A program made the translations under genes and the position numbers. The notes under the pieces are model-generated. The model did not search any database and was not told the DNA's origin. It was given only the letters and a program-made list of their open reading frames with translations. Shown in pieces: positions 23,238 to 31,061 of a stretch of DNA of 64,000 nucleotides; within the stretch, counting starts at the first letter, position 1, and every line of letters begins with the position of its first letter. Source of the stretch: Hahellaceae bacterium (lineage in GTDB: Bacteria; Pseudomonadota; Gammaproteobacteria; Pseudomonadales; Oleiphilaceae); NCBI GenBank assembly GCA_024234505.1, contig JACKOD010000007.1, positions 1 through 64,000 on the forward strand, in the 5' to 3' direction.

Positions 23238-24932
23238 ATGACACACCCAAAATACACTACTTTCGATCACCGTAAATACGCTCCTTTTGTGCCCGTGAAA
23301 CTCGTCTCACGTACCTGGCCGGATCAAATAATTACGCAAGCGCCGGATTGGTGCAGCGTTGATCTGCGCGATGGCAATCAGGCTTTGATCAATCCAATGA
23401 CGGTAGAGCAGAAAAAGCAGTTATTTACGCTGCTGGTGAAGGTGGGCTTTAAGGAAATCGAAGTTGGCTTTCCTGCGGCATCACAACCTGATTTCGATTT
23501 TGTTCGCTGGTTGATTGAAGAGAATCAGGTGCCTGAAGACGTCACGCTGCAGGTGCTGACCCAGGCGCGGGATGAGTTGATTGAGCGTACATTTGAGGCA
23601 TTGAAAGGTGCAAGACGTGCGATTGTGCATCTGTACAACTCTACCTCGCCCACGCAGCGTCAACGGGTATTCAATCTGGATAAGCAGGGCATTGTAAATG
23701 TGGCGGTGCGGGGTGCTGAAAAAGTAAAAGCGATGGCGAGTGCCAATCCACAAACCGATTGGGTGTTCCAGTATTCGCCGGAAAGTTTCAGTCAAACTGA
23801 ACCTGACTTTGCGGTGCGGGTGGTGAATGCCGTTATGGATGTGTGGCAGCCCACGGTCGAACGGCCGGCGATTGTGAACTTACCGGCCACGGTCGAAGTC
23901 TCGACGCCGAACCGGTATGCAGATCAGATTGAATGGTTTTGCCGTGAAGTGGCACGTCGTGATGCAATGATTATCAGTGTACATACACATAACGATCGGG
24001 GGTGTGGTGTCGCGGCCGCCGAACTGGCGGTGATGGCAGGGGCGCAGCGCGTCGAGGGCACCCTGTTGGGGAATGGCGAGCGTACCGGAAATATGGATAT
24101 CGTGACGATGGCGATGAACCTTTACAGTCAGGGGGTCGATCCGCAACTGAATCTGGCCGATATGGATGAAATCGTGCGGGTGGTAAAAGCCTGTACCGAA
24201 TTGCCTGTACACCCCCGACACCCGTATGCAGGCGAGCTGGTTTACACCGCATTTTCGGGCAGTCATCAGGATGCCATTAATAAATGTCTGGCTCGTCAAC
24301 AGCCGGATCAACGCTGGGATGTCACCTATCTGCCGATTGATCCGAGTGATCTGGGGCGCAGTTATGAAGAAGTCATTCGGGTGAACAGTCAGTCTGGAAA
24401 AGGGGGCGTGGCTTATACGCTTGAACATCACTATGGGCTGCATTTACCTCGTTGGCTGCAAATCGACTTCAGCCGGATTGTGCAGCAGTTTTCCGAACAG
24501 CGAGGGGGCGAAGTATCGCACGCCCAAATGTGGACACTGTTTAATCAGCATTATTGCTCATCGCCTCAGGGCGAAGCGGCGGGCTGGCAGTTGGCCGGGT
24601 TCGATCTGAAACGCACCGAGTATGACCAGATTACCGCGCAACTGACGTCAGAAGGGGGCAGCCACGCGATAGTCGGCCAGGGTCAGGGGGTGATGGAAGC
24701 GTTTACCAATGCGCTGATCAATGACCTGGGGATTCAGGCGGATGTACAGGATTATCACGAACATGCGCTGGCCCAAGGGGCGGATGCCGAAGCCGTAACC
24801 TATGTGAAAGTAAAACTGGGCGGTCAGGTGATCATGGGGGTGGCCTTCCATACCGATATCGTTTCTGCCTCACTCAATGCCGTGTTGGCGGCGGTGAATC
24901 AGGTAAGTCGGCCAAACATGAAAGTTGCCTGA
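23238..24932 (+). CDS. leuA: 2-isopropylmalate synthase (type 2 LeuA), 564 aa
   Basis: This enzyme joins acetyl-CoA and 2-oxoisovalerate, the first committed step of leucine synthesis. The TIM-barrel motifs are clear: SVDLRDGNQAL (catalytic Arg/Asp, metal ligand), HLYNSTSP, and HTHNDRGCGVA (metal-binding His pair). The C-terminal part (about 430-564) is the LeuA allosteric domain for leucine feedback. The start at 23238 (MTHPKYTTFDHRKY) fits the family N-terminus; an in-frame GTG at 23154 and ATG at 23211 are weaker alternatives, and none has a strong ribosome binding site. It is divergent from the Lrp-type gene. The other leu genes are not in the window. Confidence 0.93.
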   Translation: MTHPKYTTFDHRKYAPFVPVKLVSRTWPDQIITQAPDWCSVDLRDGNQALINPMTVEQKKQLFTLLVKVGFKEIEVGFPAASQPDFDFVRWLIEENQVPEDVTLQVLTQARDELIERTFEALKGARRAIVHLYNSTSPTQRQRVFNLDKQGIVNVAVRGAEKVKAMASANPQTDWVFQYSPESFSQTEPDFAVRVVNAVMDVWQPTVERPAIVNLPATVEVSTPNRYADQIEWFCREVARRDAMIISVHTHNDRGCGVAAAELAVMAGAQRVEGTLLGNGERTGNMDIVTMAMNLYSQGVDPQLNLADMDEIVRVVKACTELPVHPRHPYAGELVYTAFSGSHQDAINKCLARQQPDQRWDVTYLPIDPSDLGRSYEEVIRVNSQSGKGGVAYTLEHHYGLHLPRWLQIDFSRIVQQFSEQRGGEVSHAQMWTLFNQHYCSSPQGEAAGWQLAGFDLKRTEYDQITAQLTSEGGSHAIVGQGQGVMEAFTNALINDLGIQADVQDYHEHALAQGADAEAVTYVKVKLGGQVIMGVAFHTDIVSASLNAVLAAVNQVSRPNMKVA

Positions 24933-24960
24933 TTTGCATCGTGACGGGTGAGGGCATTGT

Positions 24961-25036
24961 CAGTGAAAAAATAGGGGCGGCAGTGAAAAAATAGAGAGGT
25001 TCAGTGAAAAAATAGAGAGGTTCAGTGAAAAAGCCG
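24961..25036 (+). repeat. Tandem repeat of 20-21 bp units
   Basis: CAGTGAAAAAATAGRGRGG recurs at 24961, 24981 and 25002, with a partial fourth copy at 25023 that runs into the leuA terminator. The 14-mer TTCAGTGAAAAAAT in these units occurs again at 25240-25253, inside the first codons of the GST gene. Confidence 0.85.
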
Positions 25037-25060
25037 TGATCTAATATCGCGGCTTTTTCG
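25026..25060 (+). terminator. Rho-independent terminator after leuA
   Basis: GAAAAAGCCGTGA and TCGCGGCTTTTTC form a stem closed by a run of T. It lies about 95 bases after the leuA stop and grows out of the last tandem repeat unit. Confidence 0.85.
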
Positions 25061-25197
25061 TATCATTCTGACTACTTTAATGTCTTCAGCGTTATTTCCG
25101 GTCATAACATTCGTGAATCGTTGGAACCCTCAACCGGAAGCGGCCGGAGCCGATGCTGAAAATCGGGCTTCATGATTATTGAAACAGGGATATTAAT

Positions 25198-25947
25198 ATG
25201 TCGGACACACTCGTACTGAACACGTTTTCCATTTCACATTTCAGTGAAAAAATCCGGTGGACGCTCGATAAGTCGCACATCGCCTACCGCGAAAAGCCCT
25301 GGACGCCGTTTTTTCACGTATTGCCCGCGCTGGTGAAAGGCGGCAAAGCGACCACGGTGCCTATTCTTAAAATTCCCGGCGGCTATGTGCAGGACAGCAC
25401 GGCGATATTAATGTGGCTGGAAAAGCATTGCGCTCCCGTCACCCTGATTCCCACGGACGCCAAACTACGAGAAGCGGTCTGGCAGTGGGAAGATAAATTC
25501 GATCGCATGGGTTCTCACATTATTCGTTATGCGTATTCGGAAGCATTGAATTTTCCGGATGCGGTGATTGATGTCTGGACGCTGGATGCCAATCGCTTTC
25601 AAAAGGCGGTGCTCAAGCGGTCTTTCCCGGTGTTGCAAAAGGTATTCAGAAAATTACTGGGTATTTCCAGTGTGGGAGTGGCTCGTTCCAGACAAGTGGT
25701 TGAACAAAGTCTGGAGGCGATTGCCCAACAGATCGCCTCTGGTGAGCGTTATCTTGTGGGAGGGCAGCTAACCGTGGCTGACATTACCGCTGCCTCGCTG
25801 CTGGCGCCGCTGGTTTGTCCGGATGAGCACCCCGTCTATAGCCGCCCGATGTATCGCGAGAGCATGAAGGCGATTACCGCGCAGTACGAAAATCATCCCG
25901 CTTTTGCGTGGGTCAAAGAAATGTACCGGATGCATCGTCGCCAGTGA
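25198..25947 (+). CDS. Glutathione S-transferase family protein, 249 aa
   Basis: The N-terminal thioredoxin-like domain (TLVLNTFSISHFSEKIRWTL, then VPILKIPGGYVQDSTAILMWLE, with the cis-Pro and the Asp/Ser that bind glutathione) is followed by the all-helical C-terminal domain, with LVGGQLTVADITAASLL as the conserved N-capping/hydrophobic staple. The substrate is unknown; conjugation or detoxification is likely. The ATG follows a short AT-rich leader (AGGGATATTAAT). Its N-terminal code shares a 14-mer with the repeat array upstream. A terminator follows at 25953. Confidence 0.9.
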   Translation: MSDTLVLNTFSISHFSEKIRWTLDKSHIAYREKPWTPFFHVLPALVKGGKATTVPILKIPGGYVQDSTAILMWLEKHCAPVTLIPTDAKLREAVWQWEDKFDRMGSHIIRYAYSEALNFPDAVIDVWTLDANRFQKAVLKRSFPVLQKVFRKLLGISSVGVARSRQVVEQSLEAIAQQIASGERYLVGGQLTVADITAASLLAPLVCPDEHPVYSRPMYRESMKAITAQYENHPAFAWVKEMYRMHRRQ

Positions 25948-25952
25948 TTTAT

Positions 25953-25990
25953 GTTGCCCGACGTTGTTGTGATGCGTCGGGCGTGTTTGA
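25953..25990 (+). terminator. Terminator after the GST gene
   Basis: GCCCGACG (25956-25963) and CGTCGGGC (25975-25982) form a perfect stem followed by GTGTTTG. It starts 9 bases after the stop codon. Confidence 0.7.
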
Positions 25991-26122
25991 CCCTCAATTG
26001 TCTTAAAAGTGACACTTTGTTTCAAAATTACTGTCACATTTCTCCTCTATTGTCGTGCCTGCTTAGCTTTTGATTACAACGAGTGTCTGATTACAGACCC
26101 TGAACGACATAGGGAGTACACC

Positions 26123-27667
26123 ATGAAAAAGAGCACGCTTACGCGTGGCTTGCTCACGCTTGCCATCGCGGTTGCCACTCAGTCAGCTGTGGCTGATTTG
26201 CCTGAATACCAGAAAAGCAGTAGCTGGTTTACCGATAGCCAAACCCTGTTGCAACAAAAACTCCAGAACAGCCGCGAGCAGAAAGCCGTTAAAAACGTGA
26301 TTCTGTTTGTAGGGGATGGCATGGGCGTGTCTACTCTGACCGCAGCGCGTATTCTCGAAGGTCAGCAACAGGGCAAAACTGGTGAAGAAAACTTTCTGAG
26401 TTTTGAAAAGTTCCCGTTCAGTGGTTTGGTTAAAACCTATAACACCAACCAGCAAACGCCGGATTCCGCCGGCACCATGACTGCCATGATGTCAGGTGTG
26501 AAAACCAAGGCCGGTGTTATCAATATCAGTGAAGACACATTGCGGGCCGATTGTGCATCCAGCAAAGGCAAGGAAGTCAGCACGCTGCTTGAAATGGCCG
26601 AATATCAGGGGATGGCAACCGGTGTCGTTACGACGGCTCGTATTACCCATGCTACGCCTGCCGCGACTTACGCAAAAACCCCCGAGCGTGACTGGGAATA
26701 CAGCGCCAAAGGCGATTGTAAGGACATTGCTACCCAGATGATCGAGTTTCCGATAGGGGACGGTATTGACGTGGCCATGGGGGGTGGCCGTCGTAACTTT
26801 TTGCCTAAAGAGATGAAAGATGTTGAAGGCAAATCAGGCAAGCGTACCGATGGCGTTAACCTGGTTGAAACCTGGAAAAGCAAGCACGCCCAAGGCGTCT
26901 ACATAGAAACACAGGCGCAGTTCGATGCGATTCCGGCGGGCACCAAACAGGTGTTGGGATTGTTCAATGACTCTCATATGCGTTACGAGGCAGATCGTGC
27001 CAACGACACCGCAGGTGAGCCCTCGCTGACCGAAATGACGAAAAAAGCGTTGTCGGTGCTGAAGCAAAATGACAAAGGCTTTTTCCTGATGGTAGAAGGC
27101 GGGCGTATTGATCATGGACATCACGCAGGCAGCGCCTACAACGCGTTAACAGATGCCATAGAGTTTTCGAAGGCGGTGAAAGCGGCCACCGAAAATGTGA
27201 ATCTGGATGAAACCCTGATTCTGGTGACCGCCGATCACAGCCACGTTTTCACGATTGCCGGCTATCCGACCCGTGGTAACCCGATTCTGGGATTGGTTGT
27301 CAGCAACGACAAAACCGGTAGCGCGCAAACCTCACCCGTATTGGCCGATGACAACAAACCCTATACCGCCGTGGGCTATCAGAACGGGCTGGGCTATGCC
27401 GATCTGGGTACCACGACCGATGCCGATGCTCGCTACAACTCGGGTGCGCTCGGTGGTCGTGCCGTGGACTTGAGCTCGGTGGACACTAAGTCCTCCGGAT
27501 TCCATCAGGAAGCACTGGTGCCTCTGCAGGATTCCGAAACTCATGCAGGTGAAGACGTTGCCATTCATGCCACCGGTGCCAGCGCTTATCTGGTTCAGGG
27601 CGACATGGAGCAGCACCAGATATTTCACATCATGTCCCGGGCATTGGGTTTGTCCAAGTCTGAATAA
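26123..27667 (+). CDS. phoA: Alkaline phosphatase (PhoA superfamily), exported, 514 aa
   Basis: A signal peptide (residues 1-24, cut after SAVA) directs export. The metal and catalytic residues are in place: Asp65 (LFVGDGMG), nucleophile Ser115 (TPDSAGTMTA), EGGRIDHGHHAG and TADHSHVF with the zinc-binding His/Asp, and SETHAGEDVAIHA near the end. PDSAGT is closer to the animal/Vibrio-type enzymes than to E. coli PhoA (DSAAS). I chose the ATG at 26123, preceded by AGGGAG. It releases phosphate from organic esters in the periplasm. A second paralogue follows 32 bases later, evidently a tandem duplication in one operon. A half-site like a Pho box (CTGTCAC, 26031-26037) lies upstream. Confidence 0.94.
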   Translation: MKKSTLTRGLLTLAIAVATQSAVADLPEYQKSSSWFTDSQTLLQQKLQNSREQKAVKNVILFVGDGMGVSTLTAARILEGQQQGKTGEENFLSFEKFPFSGLVKTYNTNQQTPDSAGTMTAMMSGVKTKAGVINISEDTLRADCASSKGKEVSTLLEMAEYQGMATGVVTTARITHATPAATYAKTPERDWEYSAKGDCKDIATQMIEFPIGDGIDVAMGGGRRNFLPKEMKDVEGKSGKRTDGVNLVETWKSKHAQGVYIETQAQFDAIPAGTKQVLGLFNDSHMRYEADRANDTAGEPSLTEMTKKALSVLKQNDKGFFLMVEGGRIDHGHHAGSAYNALTDAIEFSKAVKAATENVNLDETLILVTADHSHVFTIAGYPTRGNPILGLVVSNDKTGSAQTSPVLADDNKPYTAVGYQNGLGYADLGTTTDADARYNSGALGGRAVDLSSVDTKSSGFHQEALVPLQDSETHAGEDVAIHATGASAYLVQGDMEQHQIFHIMSRALGLSKSE

Positions 27668-27699
27668 TCCGGCGTAAGTTGAAGCGAGAGGAATCACAA

Positions 27700-29289
27700 A
27701 TGAAAAATACAGCGAAATTCGCACTCACTACGCTGACGGTAGCCATGCTGGCTGCCTGTAGCGATGACAAAACAAACGACGCGCCGGCCTCGCCGGTCGT
27801 ACCCGAAGTAAAGCAGCTCGAATTGCCTGCTGTACAAAAAGATTCTGCCTGGTTTAAAGAGGCAAAATCGGCGGTGACGGAAGATCTGGCGAGAACGGTA
27901 AATGCCAATAAAGGTGCCGCCAAAAATATCATCCTCTTTGTCGGCGATGGGATGGGGATTTCTACGGTGACCGCGGCGCGCATTCTGGAAGGACAAATGC
28001 AGGGCGGCATGGGTGAAGAGCATCAGATCAGTTTTGAAACCCTGCCATTTGTTGGCCTGTCGAAAACCTATAACACCAATCAGCAGACCCCCGACTCAGC
28101 CGGAACCATGACCGCGATGACCACGGGTGTGAAATCCAAAGCCGGGGTACTCAATATTGATGAGTCTGTGGCACGTCAGGATTGCACGGGCAGTCAGGGT
28201 AAAGAGCTGACGACCATTGCAGAACTGGCGGAACTGAAAGGTAAATCCACCGGTATTGTCAGTACAGCGAGAATTACCCACGCGACCCCGGCAGCCGTTT
28301 ATGCCAAGTCACCGGATCGTGATTATGAGTATGAAGCGCCCGCAGGATGCAAGGATATCGCGTTGCAAATGATTGAGTTTGCGGCAGGCGATGGTCTGGA
28401 TGTAGTGATGGGAGGCGGTCGTCGTAACTTCCTGCCTAACACGCTGGTCGATGTTGAAGGCAAAAAGGGCAAGCGCAAAGATAACCGTAATCTGGTGGAT
28501 GAATGGAAAACCAAAAATCCTGGCGGTGTCTATGTCGAGACTCAGGCCGAGTTTGACGCCATTCCTGCGACCAGTACTCGCATCATGGGCTTGTTTAACG
28601 ACTCGCATATGCGCTACGAAGCCGACCGTAAAAACGACGTGAAAGGCGAACCATCGTTGAGTCAGATGACGGCTAAATCTATTGAGGCATTGTCGAAGAA
28701 TGACAAAGGTTACTTCCTGATGGTTGAAGCCGGTCGTATTGACCACGGACACCACGCAGGCAGTGCCTACAATGCGCTGACCGATACGGTGGAGCTTGCC
28801 AAAGCGGTGAAAGTCGCCATGGATAAGACCAGCGTGGAAGATACCCTGATCATCGTGACGGCTGACCATAGCCATGTGTTCACGATTGCGGGCTATCCTA
28901 CTCGTGGTAACCCGATTCTGGGTAAGGTTGTGGGTAACAATGCCAATGGCGTTGCACAGAACACGCCGGTCCTGGCGTCCGACAATATGCCCTATACCAC
29001 GGTGGGTTATCTGAATGGTTTGGGCTATGCCAGTCTGGGCTCGGAAACCGATGGTGATGTGCGTTATAACAGTGCCGCCGACGCGGGACGTAAAGACCTG
29101 ACCGCTGTCGATACCACCAGCCCCGGTTTCCATCAGGAAGCGTTGGTTCCACTGAGCGGAGGCGAAACCCATGCGGGTGAAGATGTGGGTATCTTCTCTC
29201 GGGGGCCGGGAGCACATCTCCTGACCGGTACGGTTGAACAGAACTTTATCTTCCATGTGATGAGCTACGCGGGTGACCTTCTGCCTTGA
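27700..29289 (+). CDS. phoA: Alkaline phosphatase paralogue, lipoprotein form, 529 aa
   Basis: This is a close paralogue of the preceding gene over its whole catalytic domain: LFVGDGMGISTVTAARILEG, TPDSAGTMTAMTTG, EAGRIDHGHHAG, TADHSHVF and GETHAGEDVG are all kept. The N-terminus differs. It is a lipoprotein signal ending in the lipobox LAAC (Cys20), so this copy should be anchored in a membrane while the first is soluble. GAGAGGA precedes the ATG at 27700. The two are 32 bases apart and probably co-transcribed. The division of labour may reflect different sites or substrates. Confidence 0.94.
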   Translation: MKNTAKFALTTLTVAMLAACSDDKTNDAPASPVVPEVKQLELPAVQKDSAWFKEAKSAVTEDLARTVNANKGAAKNIILFVGDGMGISTVTAARILEGQMQGGMGEEHQISFETLPFVGLSKTYNTNQQTPDSAGTMTAMTTGVKSKAGVLNIDESVARQDCTGSQGKELTTIAELAELKGKSTGIVSTARITHATPAAVYAKSPDRDYEYEAPAGCKDIALQMIEFAAGDGLDVVMGGGRRNFLPNTLVDVEGKKGKRKDNRNLVDEWKTKNPGGVYVETQAEFDAIPATSTRIMGLFNDSHMRYEADRKNDVKGEPSLSQMTAKSIEALSKNDKGYFLMVEAGRIDHGHHAGSAYNALTDTVELAKAVKVAMDKTSVEDTLIIVTADHSHVFTIAGYPTRGNPILGKVVGNNANGVAQNTPVLASDNMPYTTVGYLNGLGYASLGSETDGDVRYNSAADAGRKDLTAVDTTSPGFHQEALVPLSGGETHAGEDVGIFSRGPGAHLLTGTVEQNFIFHVMSYAGDLLP

Positions 29290-29377
29290 TATCAGGGCGA
29301 CTGGTAAATCAGCAGGGGTGGGCCGCTGAGCCTGCCCCACCGACGTTTTGTCTGAAAATTAAAGAAGTGTGAATGAG

Positions 29378-29962
29378 ATGAAAAAAACAGGACAAATTTT
29401 GTTGTTGACGATGGCTGTCACTGGCTGGATGTCTGTCACACAGGCCACCCCTTTGTCTGATAATGAGTGTCCCCAGGCAGCGAATGCCGCATTTAGAGTT
29501 ATTTACGAAAACAGCCAGCATCCTGAACAAACGCAGGTGGTCTGGTGCTATCAAGGTGATGTTGCCTGGGAAACCCCGGCTAACGGCGTGGTTCAATGGT
29601 GGCATCGCGAGCCGAATCAACAGGTTTCCATGATCAGATTGTTCGGTAGTGAACAGCGTGGTATTGCTTTTGAGAGCACAGATTTGCGTATTTTGGGTAA
29701 ACAGGTGGATGCCGGTTCGTTGACGACATTGGCTGGTGACGGTTGGGTTATCCGCCAGAAAGATTCTCAAACTGAGACCGTTGCGGCGCGCTTTGCTCAA
29801 TGGAAACAGTGGGACACGGTCGATTTTGCCGATATTGGTGACATGGAAGCCGACCCCTTTATTCGCAAAATGATTAACATCGGCTTTATTGAAGATAATC
29901 ACGTAACCGCCTACTACGCCGATGGCCAGCCCATTAAAAGCGAGCATGGACATCATCACTAA
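29378..29962 (+). CDS. Exported protein of unknown function, 194 aa
   Basis: A signal peptide (MKKTGQILLLTMAVTGWMSVTQA) precedes a mature domain with two Cys (NECPQ and VVWCYQ) that could form a disulfide. The C-terminus is His-rich (EHGHHH), which may bind metal. I do not recognise the family. It follows the second alkaline phosphatase by about 90 bases on the same strand, so it may be a periplasmic partner of those zinc enzymes, but that rests on position alone. The start is ATG 29378; a GTG three codons earlier is possible. Confidence 0.72.
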   Translation: MKKTGQILLLTMAVTGWMSVTQATPLSDNECPQAANAAFRVIYENSQHPEQTQVVWCYQGDVAWETPANGVVQWWHREPNQQVSMIRLFGSEQRGIAFESTDLRILGKQVDAGSLTTLAGDGWVIRQKDSQTETVAARFAQWKQWDTVDFADIGDMEADPFIRKMINIGFIEDNHVTAYYADGQPIKSEHGHHH

Positions 29963-29997
29963 CCGGCGTGTACCGTACTTTGTCTGGTTGGCTGTAT

Positions 29998-30543
29998 TTA
30001 ATCCGGTTTGCGCCAGAGCTCGGGGACCAGGGTCAGGTTCAGTTTGTCATTGCCGATAAACACCTGACCTTCCTGCAAAGTACAATGAAGCTGCATGTTT
30101 TTTTCAGCCAGACCCGCGAGCGCTTTACTGTCTTCGACCGGGATATTTAGCACCTGCAGGTTGTCGAATCGTTTAAGCGCGTCCTGATTCTGCTGCCACC
30201 AGATGCCCGCGGCGCGCCCCCCGTAACAGATCACAATCACCTTGTCCGCCAAACTACAGGCTTTGCGGATACGCCGTTCATCGGGTTGGCCAATTTCGAT
30301 CCAGAGATCCACCTCCCCGCTGTAATTCTTTTTCCACAGATCAGGCTCGTCATTACTGGAAAGACCCCGGGTAAATCCCAGGTCGGCGTCGGCAAACAGC
30401 GCAAATGCCAGTAGCCGAATCATCATCCGCTCGTCGGTTTCCGAAGGATGTCGTGCCAGCGTGAGCGGGTAGGTTTCGTAGTGCCCCCGATCCAGATCAC
30501 TCACATTCAACTGGGCTTTAAAAATGGTGGCAGTCAGGGCCAT
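29998..30543 (-). CDS. yaeQ: YaeQ family protein, 181 aa
   Basis: This matches YaeQ along its full length (MALTATIFKAQLNVSDLDRG, HPSETDERMMIRLLAFA, LWIEIGQPDERRIRKA, and VYGGRA-like VICYGGRAAGIWW). YaeQ has a PD-(D/E)xK nuclease-like fold; its activity is unknown, although it was found as a suppressor of rfaH loss by way of its own transcription. It is monocistronic and convergent with the preceding gene. Confidence 0.93.
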   Translation of the reverse strand: MALTATIFKAQLNVSDLDRGHYETYPLTLARHPSETDERMMIRLLAFALFADADLGFTRGLSSNDEPDLWKKNYSGEVDLWIEIGQPDERRIRKACSLADKVIVICYGGRAAGIWWQQNQDALKRFDNLQVLNIPVEDSKALAGLAEKNMQLHCTLQEGQVFIGNDKLNLTLVPELWRKPD

Positions 30544-30702
30544 ATCGACAACTCGTTCAGTAGGTTCAGGAGGGGGAATAGTTCAGTGGGGAGAGTATAA
30601 CCCAGCGAGCGGTTGGATAAAGGTAGTTTAGGTAGTCTCCGGGGGAGTCATATATAATCACGCCTCTTTTTTAATCTTGCTACGGCAGTAGGAGTGAGAG
30701 TC

Positions 30703-30981
30703 ATGGCGACCGCTAGCGCACGACATATTTTGGTCAAAACCAAAGAAGAGGCCGAAAAGCTTAAACAGCGAATCGCCAAGGGTGAAGACTTTGGCGTTCT
30801 GGCAAAGAAGTATTCGCAGTGCCCTTCGAAAAAGCAGGGGGGAAATCTGGGGGAGTTCCGGCGCGGCCAAATGGTCAAAGCATTTGATGATGTGGTGTTC
30901 AAACAACCGGTGCTGACTGTTCATGGCCCGATCAAAACCCAATTCGGGTTTCATCTGATTGAGACCATTTACCGCCGTTAG
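30703..30981 (+). CDS. ppiC: Parvulin-type peptidyl-prolyl isomerase PpiC, 92 aa
   Basis: A single parvulin domain occupies the whole protein: ARHILVKTKEEAEKL, GEDFGVLAKKYSQCPSKKQG, GGNLGEFRRGQMVKAFDDVVF and TQFGFHLIETIYRR. It has no signal peptide, so it acts in the cytoplasm as a proline isomerase. The ATG at 30703 gives the length of E. coli PpiC; the in-frame GTG at 30694 lies inside the ribosome binding site (AGGAGTGAG). Confidence 0.95.
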   Translation: MATASARHILVKTKEEAEKLKQRIAKGEDFGVLAKKYSQCPSKKQGGNLGEFRRGQMVKAFDDVVFKQPVLTVHGPIKTQFGFHLIETIYRR

Positions 30982-31061
30982 TCGGGCTCGGGAGGCCGAT
31001 GCCTCCGCGAGTGTGTTGATGCCGGGGCACCCTGTCGGGTGCCTGGTGCATACGCATCAAG

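Noticed and set aside
24961..25036. CRISPR-like repeats
   Set aside because: The units are directly abutting 20-21 bp repeats without unique spacers, and no cas genes are in the window.
26009..26060. Pho box upstream of the first alkaline phosphatase
   Set aside because: Only one good half-site (CTGTCAC at 26031-26037) is visible. The second half at 11-bp spacing is poor, so I do not list it as a feature.
28309..29340. 343-codon minus-strand frame opposite the second alkaline phosphatase
   Set aside because: The sense strand encodes a clear PhoA paralogue. The antisense frame is open because of codon bias and has no family resemblance.
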